A stretch of DNA of 64,000 nucleotides from Jejuia sp043557195 (GTDB lineage: Bacteria > Bacteroidota > Bacteroidia > Flavobacteriales > Flavobacteriaceae). Positions 19,338-28,212 of this stretch are shown here, piece after piece. A model generated the notes under the pieces. It did not search any database, had not been told where the DNA came from, and saw nothing but the letters and a program-made list of their open reading frames with translations. How positions within the stretch are numbered: the first letter of the stretch is position 1; every line of letters begins with the position of its first letter. Position numbers and translations under genes: made by a program. The DNA is taken from positions 62,001 to 126,000 of the forward strand of contig CP121314.1 in the NCBI GenBank assembly GCA_043557195.1, written 5' to 3'.

Positions 19338-20321
19338 ATGTTAGAAAATCTACAAAATAAAACTATACTAGTAACTGGTGGTGCTGGTTTTATTGGTTCA
19401 AATTTATGTGAAACATTACTTACCAATAATATCAAAACTGTTTGTTTAGATAATTTTGCTACCGGAAAACGAAAAAATATAGAACCTTTTCTAAGCAATA
19501 AAAATTTTAAGCTAATTGAAGGTGATATTAGAAATCTAGAAGACTGCCATAGCGCTTGTAAAGGTGTTGATTACGTATTACATCAAGCAGCTTTAGGCTC
19601 TGTACCTAGATCAATTAAAGATCCCATTACTACTAATGCCGTTAATGTATCAGGGTTTTTAAATATGCTAGTAGCCGCAAGAGATGCCAAAGTATCTCGT
19701 TTTGTTTATGCCGCTAGTTCATCAACTTATGGAGATCATGAAGCTTTACCTAAAGTTGAAGAAGTTATAGGTAAACCATTATCGCCTTATGCAATTACTA
19801 AATATGTAAATGAGCTCTATGCAGATATTTTCCAAAAAGCTTATGGTTTAGATACCATTGGTTTAAGATATTTTAATGTTTTTGGAAGACGACAAGACCC
19901 AGACGGTGCTTATGCAGCTGTAATTCCTCTATTTGTAAAACAATTTATTAATCATGAATCACCCATGATTAATGGAGATGGAACCTTTTCTAGAGATTTT
20001 ACATATATAGACAATGTTGTGCAAATGAATTTGCTTGCAATAACAACAAATAATAATGCAGCATTAAATACAGTTTACAATGTTGCTTATGGAGATAGAA
20101 CAACACTTTTAGAGTTAACTACATTATTAAAAGAGCAGTTATCTACTTTTGATAACACTATAAAAAATGTTGAAATTAAACATCGAGAAAATAGACCTGG
20201 TGATATCCCTCATTCATTAGCTTCTGTTGATAAAGCAAAAAAGTTATTAAACTATAATCCTAAATACAATATTAAAGATGGCATAAAAGAAGCTATAACT
20301 TGGTATTGGAATAATTTATAG
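19338..20321 (+). CDS. wbpP: UDP-N-acetylglucosamine 4-epimerase-like SDR (WbpP/TviC type)
   Basis: This 327-residue extended SDR has the NAD motif GGAGFIGSN, catalytic AASSSTYGD and SPYAITKYV (YxxxK), and RYFNVFGRRQDPDGAYAAVIP, a segment characteristic of WbpP/TviC epimerases that act on N-acetylated UDP-hexosamines. With the WbpO/TviB-like dehydrogenase two genes on, it predicts UDP-GalNAc and then UDP-GalNAcA. It opens the rightward arm but is separated from the next gene by 177 bases holding a hairpin and a new promoter. Confidence 0.88.
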   Translation: MLENLQNKTILVTGGAGFIGSNLCETLLTNNIKTVCLDNFATGKRKNIEPFLSNKNFKLIEGDIRNLEDCHSACKGVDYVLHQAALGSVPRSIKDPITTNAVNVSGFLNMLVAARDAKVSRFVYAASSSTYGDHEALPKVEEVIGKPLSPYAITKYVNELYADIFQKAYGLDTIGLRYFNVFGRRQDPDGAYAAVIPLFVKQFINHESPMINGDGTFSRDFTYIDNVVQMNLLAITTNNNAALNTVYNVAYGDRTTLLELTTLLKEQLSTFDNTIKNVEIKHRENRPGDIPHSLASVDKAKKLLNYNPKYNIKDGIKEAITWYWNNL

Positions 20322-20390
20322 TAAACTACTGTTTTAGTTTAAATATTATAGTGTCTAAATATGTCAATCATGATTTGATGAAATGCCATT

Positions 20391-20423
20391 TTAATCGATA
20401 AAACGTGTTTTTTTATCGATTAA
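20391..20423. repeat. 13-bp inverted repeat upstream of the ugd promoter
   Basis: TTAATCGATAAAA (20391-20403) and TTTTATCGATTAA (20411-20423) pair perfectly around a 7-base loop. It lies after the epimerase gene and directly before the ugd -7 element, so it could end the upstream transcript, be an operator over the -33 region, or both. Confidence 0.6.
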
Positions 20424-20428
20424 TTACA

Positions 20429-20437
20429 TATATTTGT
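20429..20437 (+). promoter_or_regulatory. -7 promoter element for ugd and downstream EPS genes
   Basis: TATATTTGT is an exact TAnnTTTGY match, giving a leader of about 55 bases before the ATG at 20499. The inverted repeat ends five bases upstream. Confidence 0.5.
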
Positions 20438-20498
20438 CATCTAGATTAAAGTCTAATCGTAATCATTTAAGCACAAAATAAATCTGAATATTAATAAG

Positions 20499-21878
20499 AT
20501 GAAAGTAACGAAAATCTGCTGTATTGGTGCAGGATATGTTGGAGGCCCGTCTATGGCAGTTATTGCTAAGGAAAATCCAGACATAAAAGTTACTGTAGTG
20601 GATATTAATGAAGATAGAATTGCTGCATGGAATACTACTGATTTAAGCAAATTACCAATTTACGAGCCTGGTTTGGCTGAAATAATTAAAGAAACTAGAG
20701 GTAAAAACCTACTCTTCTCTACTGAAATAAACAAAGCGATTTATGAATCAGAAATGATTTTTATATCTGTAAACACACCTACTAAAACTTATGGCAAAGG
20801 TAAAGGTATGGCTGCAGATTTAAAATATGTTGAACTCTGCGCTAGAAATATTGCAGAAGTTGCTAAAACAGACAAAATTGTAGTAGAAAAATCTACTTTA
20901 CCAGTTAGAACAGCACAAGCCATTAAAAATATATTAGACAATACTGGAAGCGATGTAAGATTTGATATTTTATCAAATCCAGAATTTTTGGCTGAAGGTA
21001 CTGCAATACAAGATTTATTAAACCCTGACAGGGTTTTAATTGGAGGAGAATCAAAAAATGCTATTGAAAGTTTAGCAAATATCTATGACAGCTGGGTGCC
21101 ACAAGACAAAATTTTAAGAACTAATGTTTGGTCTTCTGAATTGTCTAAACTTACTGCCAATGCGTTTTTAGCACAACGTATATCATCAATTAACGCCATT
21201 TCAGAATTATGTGAAAAAACTGAAGCTAATGTCAATGAGGTAGCAAAAGCAATTGGTATGGATTCTAGAATTGGTTCTAAATTCTTAAAATCCTCAGTTG
21301 GATTTGGTGGATCTTGTTTTCAAAAAGATATTTTAAACTTAGTTTATATTGCAAGAAGTTACAATTTGCAAGCTGTTGCAGACTACTGGGAACAAGTTAT
21401 CATATTAAACGATCATCAAAAAAGACGTTTTGCAGATAATATAATAAGTACACTTTACAACACTGTTTCAGGAAAGAAAATTTGTTTTTTAGGTTGGGCT
21501 TTTAAGAAAGATACAAATGATACTAGAGAATCTGCTGCAATTTATGTTGCAGATTATTTATTAAACGAGCAAGCCAATATATCAGTTTACGATCCTAAAG
21601 TATCGAATAAAAAAATACAATCAGATTTAAACTATTTAAACACAAGATCTGAGGAAGAAAATAATAGTTTAGTTAAAGCAACAAATAATCCATATGAAGC
21701 TTTAAATGACGCCCACGCTGTGGCAATAATGACTGAATGGGACGAATTTAAAACTTACGATTGGAAAAAAATATATAATAAAATGAAAAAACCAGCTTTC
21801 ATATTTGATGGTAGAAATATACTTGACAAATCAGAAATGGAAAAAATAGGTTTTAAATATTCTTCAATTGGACAATAA
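20499..21878 (+). CDS. ugd: UDP-glucose 6-dehydrogenase
   Basis: This 459-residue enzyme oxidises UDP-glucose to UDP-glucuronate. It shows GAGYVGGPSMA (NAD), VNTPTKTYG, VEKSTLPVRTA, LSNPEFLAEGTAIQDL and the active Cys in GFGGSCFQKD (about residue 270), followed by LGWAFKKDTNDTRES. The length and the NTPTKTYGKGKG insertion resemble the longer, eukaryote-like subgroup found in Bacteroidota rather than the ~390-residue proteobacterial form. It ends 7 bases before a second, different nucleotide-sugar dehydrogenase. Confidence 0.95.
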   Translation: MKVTKICCIGAGYVGGPSMAVIAKENPDIKVTVVDINEDRIAAWNTTDLSKLPIYEPGLAEIIKETRGKNLLFSTEINKAIYESEMIFISVNTPTKTYGKGKGMAADLKYVELCARNIAEVAKTDKIVVEKSTLPVRTAQAIKNILDNTGSDVRFDILSNPEFLAEGTAIQDLLNPDRVLIGGESKNAIESLANIYDSWVPQDKILRTNVWSSELSKLTANAFLAQRISSINAISELCEKTEANVNEVAKAIGMDSRIGSKFLKSSVGFGGSCFQKDILNLVYIARSYNLQAVADYWEQVIILNDHQKRRFADNIISTLYNTVSGKKICFLGWAFKKDTNDTRESAAIYVADYLLNEQANISVYDPKVSNKKIQSDLNYLNTRSEEENNSLVKATNNPYEALNDAHAVAIMTEWDEFKTYDWKKIYNKMKKPAFIFDGRNILDKSEMEKIGFKYSSIGQ

Positions 21879-21885
21879 ATATATT

Positions 21886-23166
21886 ATGAGTAAAGAAAAA
21901 ATAGCAATTATAGGTTTAGGATATGTAGGTTTACCACTTGCTCGTCTATTCGCAACTAAATACGATGTTGTTGGTTTCGATATTAACCAAAATAGAATTG
22001 ATGAACTATCAAAAGGAAATGATATTACACTCGAGGTTGAAACTGATGTGTTAAAATCGGTTTTAAAACAAAAACAAAGTGATGAAATAGGTTTGTTTTG
22101 TTCATCATCTCTCGATGATATAAAACACTGTAATTATTATATTGTTACAGTTCCTACTCCAATTGATAAAAATAATAGACCAGATTTAACACCACTATAT
22201 AAGTCTAGTGAGACTGTTGGAAAAGTTCTAAAAAAAGGAGACATTGTTATATACGAGTCTACCGTATATCCTGGAGTGACTGAAGATGAATGTGTTCCTG
22301 TTTTAGAAAAAATAAGTGGATTAAAATTTAATAAAGATTTTTATGCTGGCTATTCGCCTGAGCGTATTAATCCAGGCGACAAAGAACATACCGTTGAAAA
22401 AATATTAAAGGTAACTTCTGGCTCCACTCCTGAAATTGGTGTTGTAGTAAATAATTTATATAAATCCGTCATTACTGCCGGAACACACTTAGCACCTACA
22501 ATTAAAGTTGCTGAAGCTTCTAAGGTGATAGAAAATTCGCAAAGGGATATAAATATCGCTTTTGTAAATGAATTAGCTAAAATTTTTAACCTAATGGATA
22601 TCGATACAAATGATGTACTGGAAGCAGCCGGAACCAAATGGAACTTTTTACCATTCAAACCAGGATTAGTAGGCGGTCACTGCATTGGTGTAGACCCTTA
22701 TTACCTCGCCCAAAAGGCTCAAGAATTCGGTTATCACCCTGAGATTATTCTGGCTGGAAGGCGCATGAACGATGGTATGGGTAAATATGTAACATCAGAA
22801 ATAGTAAAATTAATGGTTCAGAATGATATAAAAGTGAAGGGGGCCAATATTTTAGTATTAGGAATTACTTTTAAAGAGAATTGTCCTGATGTAAGAAATA
22901 CAAAAGTTGTAGATGTAATTAACAACTTAAAGACATATGGAACCAATTTAGATATATATGATCCATGGGCATCACCAGACGAGGTAATGCATGAGTATGG
23001 TATTCGCACTACTAAAAATTTGCCTTCTAAAAAGTATGATGCTGTTATACTAAGTGTTGCACATAAAGAGTTTTTAGATATTGATATATATAATCTAAAA
23101 AAAGAAAAAGGAGTTATTTATGACATTAAAGGTATTTTAGATATTGAGAATGTAAAAAAACTATAG
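21886..23166 (+). CDS. UDP-HexNAc 6-dehydrogenase (WbpO/TviB-like)
   Basis: The protein has about 426 residues starting at MSKEKIAIIGLGYVGLP; an in-frame TTG at 21868 would only add residues that overlap ugd. Motifs are GLGYVGLPLA, TVPTPID, YESTVYPGVTED, GYSPERINPGD, the active Cys in GLVGGHCIGVDPYYLA and GITFKENCPDVRNT. GYSPERI and GGHCIGVDPYYL are typical of the WbpO/TviB group, which oxidises UDP-GalNAc or UDP-GlcNAc to the HexNAc uronate. Paired with the WbpP-like epimerase it predicts UDP-GalNAcA. The exact sugar is inferred. Confidence 0.9.
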   Translation: MSKEKIAIIGLGYVGLPLARLFATKYDVVGFDINQNRIDELSKGNDITLEVETDVLKSVLKQKQSDEIGLFCSSSLDDIKHCNYYIVTVPTPIDKNNRPDLTPLYKSSETVGKVLKKGDIVIYESTVYPGVTEDECVPVLEKISGLKFNKDFYAGYSPERINPGDKEHTVEKILKVTSGSTPEIGVVVNNLYKSVITAGTHLAPTIKVAEASKVIENSQRDINIAFVNELAKIFNLMDIDTNDVLEAAGTKWNFLPFKPGLVGGHCIGVDPYYLAQKAQEFGYHPEIILAGRRMNDGMGKYVTSEIVKLMVQNDIKVKGANILVLGITFKENCPDVRNTKVVDVINNLKTYGTNLDIYDPWASPDEVMHEYGIRTTKNLPSKKYDAVILSVAHKEFLDIDIYNLKKEKGVIYDIKGILDIENVKKL

Positions 23167-23192
23167 ACTTTTTTTAATTTTAAAACTGTATT

Positions 23193-24395
23193 TTGAGGCA
23201 AGAAGAGTATATAGAAAAACTAATCTCGATTTTATTATTTCTAGGTTTATTTCTAAATCTTGCATTTGTCTATTATGCTCAAGAAAGAGTATATTTTACT
23301 GAAAGCACAGGAATAAACACCCTTGGTAGCGAAAAATATCTCAGAATACTTTCAGTTATATTTATATTTTTAACCACTATTGTTTCAGCTTTCAAGGCTA
23401 AAGCACATTACCATTTTTCTATATATTTTGCATATATATTACTCTTAATATACATATGTTTGAATTTTTCAATTAGTGGAGCTAGTTTCTCAAACATGAC
23501 CCATTTTATGGATAAAAAAGGCGTTGGTACGTGGATTTGTTTAGGCCTTATTTTTGTTAGCTATAACGAAAAGAGGTATTTACTTTTTCAAAAATTCATA
23601 ATATTCTCGATTGTATATATTTCTCTTCTTTCCATTTACAACATTATAGATTTTGGAATTGGGGGATGGAGAATGCAAGCTATGAGTAAATATAGAATTT
23701 ACGCTGTAAATTTAGTCTGGCTAGTACCCTATGCTTTTTTAATTCTAAAAAATAATAAAAAACTTAAAATACTTCGGGTATATATTATTACGATAGGTAT
23801 TGTGGTTTCTTTAATTATACAAACAAGGTCCTTTTTGATAATTTACATACTAACAATTTTTTTTGATTTTATAAATACTAAAAATAAAACCCAATACACT
23901 TTTGCACTTGGTATTGGCTTTATAGGTTTTACCTATTTAGTTCTTAGTACTGATGTTTTAAGTGCTTCGTATGATTTAATAGTTAATAGAGGAACACATG
24001 ACACCCGAACTGAACAATTGGCACTTTTTTTTTCCCAACTAGATTTTTTTGAAGTTATAACTGGCAAAGGTTATTATGCGTCATACTTTGTTAGTAATGG
24101 AGAGTTTTCTTATGTTGATAACCAATGGTTGTTTTTGTTATGGTGGGGAGGATTAATACCTTGTGCTTGTTATTTTTATTTGTCTGCAATAGTACCTCTA
24201 AAAGTAATTTTTATTAATAAAATGGCATACGAAACAAAAGTAGAATGTTTTATTTTAATTATTTGGGTACTAGGTCTTGGTGGGTTAGCAATTTTCTCAA
24301 CTATGTCTATTGATTTTTTCTTCTTCATAATAAGTATTATGTTAGGAAGAGTACTTTATAAATATAGCCTTTACAAAAAACACAATGATAGATAG
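23193..24395 (+). CDS. Wzy-like O-antigen/EPS polymerase (polytopic membrane protein)
   Basis: This 400-residue protein has about eleven hydrophobic segments and few conserved residues, as is normal for Wzy polymerases. A periplasmic-loop feature (LIVNRGTHDTRTEQ, GKGYYASYF, VDNQWLFLLWWGG) resembles the O-antigen ligase/polymerase family. It starts at TTG (23193), as no ATG occurs in frame before the first helices. It sits between sugar-nucleotide genes and a flippase and overlaps the flippase start by 11 bases, which supports the role. Confidence 0.75.
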   Translation: MRQEEYIEKLISILLFLGLFLNLAFVYYAQERVYFTESTGINTLGSEKYLRILSVIFIFLTTIVSAFKAKAHYHFSIYFAYILLLIYICLNFSISGASFSNMTHFMDKKGVGTWICLGLIFVSYNEKRYLLFQKFIIFSIVYISLLSIYNIIDFGIGGWRMQAMSKYRIYAVNLVWLVPYAFLILKNNKKLKILRVYIITIGIVVSLIIQTRSFLIIYILTIFFDFINTKNKTQYTFALGIGFIGFTYLVLSTDVLSASYDLIVNRGTHDTRTEQLALFFSQLDFFEVITGKGYYASYFVSNGEFSYVDNQWLFLLWWGGLIPCACYFYLSAIVPLKVIFINKMAYETKVECFILIIWVLGLGGLAIFSTMSIDFFFFIISIMLGRVLYKYSLYKKHNDR

Positions 24396-25614
24396 TTCAG
24401 AAAAAAAGGTTATCGTAATGTACGGTGCAAGTTTTCTTTCAGTAGGATTAGGTTTTATAATTAGTATTTTAAATACTCGTATCCTCGGGCCAGAAAAGTT
24501 TGGTGATTATAAATATGTAGAAACTGTAGTTCGCTTAGTAGCTAGTCTGGTTTCTGTTGGTTTTTTTATATCCTTATCTCGTCTTGTTGCCTTAAATAAC
24601 GACAAATTAAAAGAAAAACAATACATAGGTTTATTTATAACTGTCTTATCTATAATTTCAGTAATTGGTATCGTACTAGTTTTTATTTATTCTTATGTTG
24701 AACCCCTCTTTTTTGAGAAAACTTTTGGATCTACACTTAGAACATTATTTTTTTTAGTTCCAGCTATAATTGCAAATTATGCATTATCTGAAATCTTAAA
24801 AGGCCTTCATAAAATATATACGTTAGCGCTTCTTTCAATTTTTCCTCTTACGGCTTATGCTATAGTTATATATTGTATTAGCATTTCAATAGAAATTGAT
24901 ATAGAATCCGTATTATTAATGTACTATGGTTTATTACTACTAACTAATGTAGTTGTAATAATAAAACTAAAACCAAATTTTAAGTTTGGCAAAGAACTTA
25001 TTCAAGAATTATATACTGAAAACAAGTTTAACGGCAGACCCATCTATTATGGTATTCTTGCTGGTGTAGTAACCGCAAATATTGCTGGGGTAAGTATTTC
25101 TTATTTTCTAAATGACAATAAACAGGTAGGTTTTTTCATGCTAGCTTTAACAGTTTGCAGCCCGCTACTAATAATACCGTCTGTAATGGGAACTGCTTAT
25201 TTTAAAAAATTTGTACATCTTCCTAAAATACCTACAAAAATCATTTCATTTAGTTTGTTAGTTACAGCTATAGCATTGGTTGTATTTTATACTTTAATAG
25301 ACTTTGTAGTAATAAAATTTTATTCCAAAGACTATTTGGCCGTTGCTAATATTGCGAAATTCTTAATATTAGGCTTTATATTTCACGGATTAGGCGATTT
25401 AATTAACCGCTTTTTAGGTGCAAAAGGGGAAGGAAAAAAATTAAGAAATGTAGCATTTTTAGTGGGTGCAGTAAATATTATTGGTTACACAGTTTTAATA
25501 AAATATTTTCAATTAAATGGTGCCATAATAACTAAAATATTAGCAAGTTGTCTATATTTAGTTGTTATGCTCTATTATTACATTAATTTTACAAAAAACA
25601 ACAAAAATGTTTAA
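24385..25614 (+). CDS. Wzx-like oligosaccharide flippase
   Basis: This 409-residue protein has about twelve membrane helices and a typical polysaccharide-flippase N-terminus: GASFLSVGLGFIISILNTRILGPEKFGDYK (quoted in part; key features are the NTRILGPEKFG turn and following helix). The C-terminal half carries a FLGAKGEGKKLRN loop typical of the MATE-like flippase superfamily. It would move lipid-linked repeat units to the periplasm for Wzy. It overlaps wzy by 11 bases and capE by 8 bases, indicating one transcript. Confidence 0.85.
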   Translation: MIDSSEKKVIVMYGASFLSVGLGFIISILNTRILGPEKFGDYKYVETVVRLVASLVSVGFFISLSRLVALNNDKLKEKQYIGLFITVLSIISVIGIVLVFIYSYVEPLFFEKTFGSTLRTLFFLVPAIIANYALSEILKGLHKIYTLALLSIFPLTAYAIVIYCISISIEIDIESVLLMYYGLLLLTNVVVIIKLKPNFKFGKELIQELYTENKFNGRPIYYGILAGVVTANIAGVSISYFLNDNKQVGFFMLALTVCSPLLIIPSVMGTAYFKKFVHLPKIPTKIISFSLLVTAIALVVFYTLIDFVVIKFYSKDYLAVANIAKFLILGFIFHGLGDLINRFLGAKGEGKKLRNVAFLVGAVNIIGYTVLIKYFQLNGAIITKILASCLYLVVMLYYYINFTKNNKNV

Positions 25615-26611
25615 AGATAAAACATTACTTATCACCGGCGGAACGGGTTCGTTTGGAAACGCAGTTTTAAATCGATTTTTAGAAACTGACATTAAAGAAA
25701 TACGTATTTTTTCTAGAGACGAAAAAAAACAAGATGATATGCGTAATACAATGAAAAATGAAAAAATAAAATTTTACATTGGAGATGTAAGAGATTATCA
25801 AAGTATAGCAAGAGCTATGAAAGGTGTTGATTATGTTTTTCATGCCGCTGCATTAAAACAAGTACCTTCTTGTGAATTTTTCCCATTAGAAGCTACAAAA
25901 ACTAATGTTATTGGTACTCAAAATACTATTGATGCTGCAGTTGCTAATAATGTAAAACGAGTAATTTGTTTAAGTACAGATAAAGCCGCTTATCCTATAA
26001 ATGCAATGGGTATTAGTAAAGCTTTAATGGAAAAAGTTGCTGTTGCCGCTTCAAGAAATATTTCTAATAATGAAACTATTGTATGTCTTACAAGATATGG
26101 TAATGTTATGGCCTCTAGAGGTTCTGTAATTCCTTTATTTGTAAAACAAATAAAAGACAACTCGCCTCTTACCGTTACAGATCCTAACATGACACGTTTC
26201 TTGATGTCATTAGAAGACGCTGTAGATTTAGTAATTTTTGCTTTTAATAATGGTAATCAAGGAGATTTATTTGTTAATAAAGCGCCAGCTAGTACTATTG
26301 GAGAACTTGCAGAAGCTGTTAAGGACATTTATAATTCTGATAATAACATTAAAATCATAGGTACAAGGCATGGAGAGAAACTTTATGAAACCCTCTGTAC
26401 TCGTGAAGAAATGCAAAAAGCTGAAGATATGGGAGAATTCTATAGAATCCCTGCAGATAATAGAGATTTAAATTATAGCAGATACTTTTCTGAAGGTGAG
26501 ACAGACATCAGCACCATTGAAGATTATCACTCGCATAACACAATCAGATTATCTAAAGAAGAATTAAAAAACACTTTACTAAATTTAGATTTTATCAAGG
26601 ATAATTTATAA
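25607..26611 (+). CDS. capE: UDP-GlcNAc 4,6-dehydratase/5-epimerase (CapE/FnlA)
   Basis: About 334 residues starting at MFKDKTLLITGGTGSFGNA; the upstream Met at 25562 would extend into the flippase gene and lacks similarity. It has IFSRDEKKQDDMRN, HAAALKQVPSCEFFP, LSTDKAAYPINAMGISK (MxxxK) and RYGNVMASRGSVIPLF, the signatures of inverting 4,6-dehydratases of the CapE/FnlA/WbjB group. It catalyses the first step from UDP-GlcNAc to UDP-L-FucNAc. The CapF-like and 2-epimerase genes follow, completing the pathway. Confidence 0.92.
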   Translation: MFKDKTLLITGGTGSFGNAVLNRFLETDIKEIRIFSRDEKKQDDMRNTMKNEKIKFYIGDVRDYQSIARAMKGVDYVFHAAALKQVPSCEFFPLEATKTNVIGTQNTIDAAVANNVKRVICLSTDKAAYPINAMGISKALMEKVAVAASRNISNNETIVCLTRYGNVMASRGSVIPLFVKQIKDNSPLTVTDPNMTRFLMSLEDAVDLVIFAFNNGNQGDLFVNKAPASTIGELAEAVKDIYNSDNNIKIIGTRHGEKLYETLCTREEMQKAEDMGEFYRIPADNRDLNYSRYFSEGETDISTIEDYHSHNTIRLSKEELKNTLLNLDFIKDNL

Positions 26612-27049
26612 ATGACTTCTTATAAAATAATAAAAGGTAATACGCATTCTGACAACAGAGGTGAATTAAATTTTTTCAACGATTTCGATATGAAAGAAAT
26701 TGTAAGGATCTATGAAATTTCACCAAAAAACAAAAAAGAGTTAAGAGGTTGGCAAGGTCACAAAAAAGAGCACAAATGGTTTTACTGCTCTGCAGGTTCT
26801 TTTACACTATACCTATCATTAATTGCCCATTTTAATGATAAAAAAAGTAATCTGCCCACAACAAAAATTCTATTAGAAGCAAAAAAACCCTCAATTGTAC
26901 ATATTACAGGTGGTTATGCAACTGCTTTTGAAGCTAATGAAGAAAATGCTAAATTATTAGTTTTTTCTAACGCAACTTTAGAAGCATCTATTGCAGATGA
27001 TTTTAGATTTAACCTTGAAAAATGGCCTGTTAATTTTAATAATATTTAA
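26612..27049 (+). CDS. Cupin-fold sugar isomerase/epimerase-like protein
   Basis: This 145-residue RmlC-like/WxcM-like cupin contains HSDNRGELNFFND, the Arg/His-rich RGWQGHKKEHKWFYC metal- or sugar-binding strand, and HITGGYATAFEA. It lies directly between capE and capF (0 and 6 bases), an extra member compared with the three-gene FnlABC/CapEFG set. CapF itself has a C-terminal cupin, so this may be an extra epimerase or a binding chaperone. The exact reaction is not readable. Confidence 0.7.
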   Translation: MTSYKIIKGNTHSDNRGELNFFNDFDMKEIVRIYEISPKNKKELRGWQGHKKEHKWFYCSAGSFTLYLSLIAHFNDKKSNLPTTKILLEAKKPSIVHITGGYATAFEANEENAKLLVFSNATLEASIADDFRFNLEKWPVNFNNI

Positions 27050-27055
27050 AAACTT

Positions 27056-28189
27056 ATGAAAAAAATAGGAATTACTGGTCAAGCTGGATTTGTTGGTAAT
27101 CATTTATTTACAACACTCTCTTTAGATGAGAATGTAGAATTAATACCTTTTGAGCGTTCTTTTTTTTTAGACGATAAAAAATTAGAAACATTTATTTCTT
27201 CGTGTGATGTTATTGTGCATTTAGCAGCAATGAATCGTCATGAGGATGCTAATGTAATTTACAATACTAATATTGGATTAGTAGAAAAGTTAATTACTGC
27301 TTGTGAAAATATAAAAGCTACACCTCACATTATCTTTTCATCATCCTCTCAAGAGTTGAATGATAACCTTTATGGAAAGTCGAAAAAAGAAGGTAAAGAA
27401 AAGTTTATCAATTGGGCAGAAAAAAATGATGGGAAATTAACCTCATTAACAATACCTAATGTTTTTGGACCTTTTGGAAAACCAAACTATAATTCTTTTA
27501 TAGCAACATTCTGTCATAAAATAGCTAATGGAGAAGACCCAACCATTTTAAATGATGCGGAAGTTGGCCTAATTTATATTAATGAGCTAGTAGCTGTTAT
27601 TACAGATGTAATATATAACAAAGCTGATGCTAAAACATTAAATAAAAATTCAAACCAATTAGATGTAAAACCAAAGCATTATAAAAAAGTATCTGAAACA
27701 TTAAATCTTTTAAAAAGATATAAAGTTGATTATATGGAAAATGGAATTTTTCCAAATTTAGATTCGGCATTTGAAAAAGCATTATTTAACACATTTAGGT
27801 GTTATGTACCACAAGACCACTACCCAGTAAAATTTACTAAACATACCGATCCTAGAGGCAGTTTTGTTGAGATTGCTAGAACACAAACAAGTGGTCAGTT
27901 TTCTTTTTCAACTACTGTTCCTGGAATAACTAGAGGAAATCATTTTCATACAAGAAAAGCTGAACGTTTTGCTGTTATTAGCGGAAAAGCACTTATTCAA
28001 TTACGTAGAATAGGCACTGATGAAGTAATAGATTACTATTTAGATGGTAACGAGCCTGCGTATGTAGATATGCCTATTTGGTACACACATAATATTAAAA
28101 ACATTGGTGAAGAAGAACTTATAACATTGTTTTGGATTAATGAGCCATATAATCCTGACGATGCCGATACTTATTTTGAAAACGTTTAA
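27056..28189 (+). CDS. capF: CapF-like bifunctional epimerase/reductase of L-FucNAc synthesis
   Basis: This 377-residue two-domain protein has an N-terminal SDR (GITGQAGFVGNHL; HLAAMNRHED; NLYGKSKKEGK with YxxxK) and a C-terminal cupin with TDPRGSFVEIAR and the Zn/His motif TRGNHFHTRKAERF. This matches CapF/FnlB, which epimerises and reduces the 4-keto intermediate to UDP-N-acetyl-6-deoxy-L-talosamine. It is followed by the WecB-like 2-epimerase that gives UDP-L-FucNAc. Confidence 0.92.
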   Translation: MKKIGITGQAGFVGNHLFTTLSLDENVELIPFERSFFLDDKKLETFISSCDVIVHLAAMNRHEDANVIYNTNIGLVEKLITACENIKATPHIIFSSSSQELNDNLYGKSKKEGKEKFINWAEKNDGKLTSLTIPNVFGPFGKPNYNSFIATFCHKIANGEDPTILNDAEVGLIYINELVAVITDVIYNKADAKTLNKNSNQLDVKPKHYKKVSETLNLLKRYKVDYMENGIFPNLDSAFEKALFNTFRCYVPQDHYPVKFTKHTDPRGSFVEIARTQTSGQFSFSTTVPGITRGNHFHTRKAERFAVISGKALIQLRRIGTDEVIDYYLDGNEPAYVDMPIWYTHNIKNIGEEELITLFWINEPYNPDDADTYFENV

Positions 28190-28212
28190 TATATACAACT
28201 AAATACGATATT

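Noticed and set aside
21868..21885. TTG start and six-residue extension for the UDP-HexNAc dehydrogenase
   Set aside because: It overlaps the end of ugd; MSKEKIAIIGLGYVG at 21886 is the standard family start.
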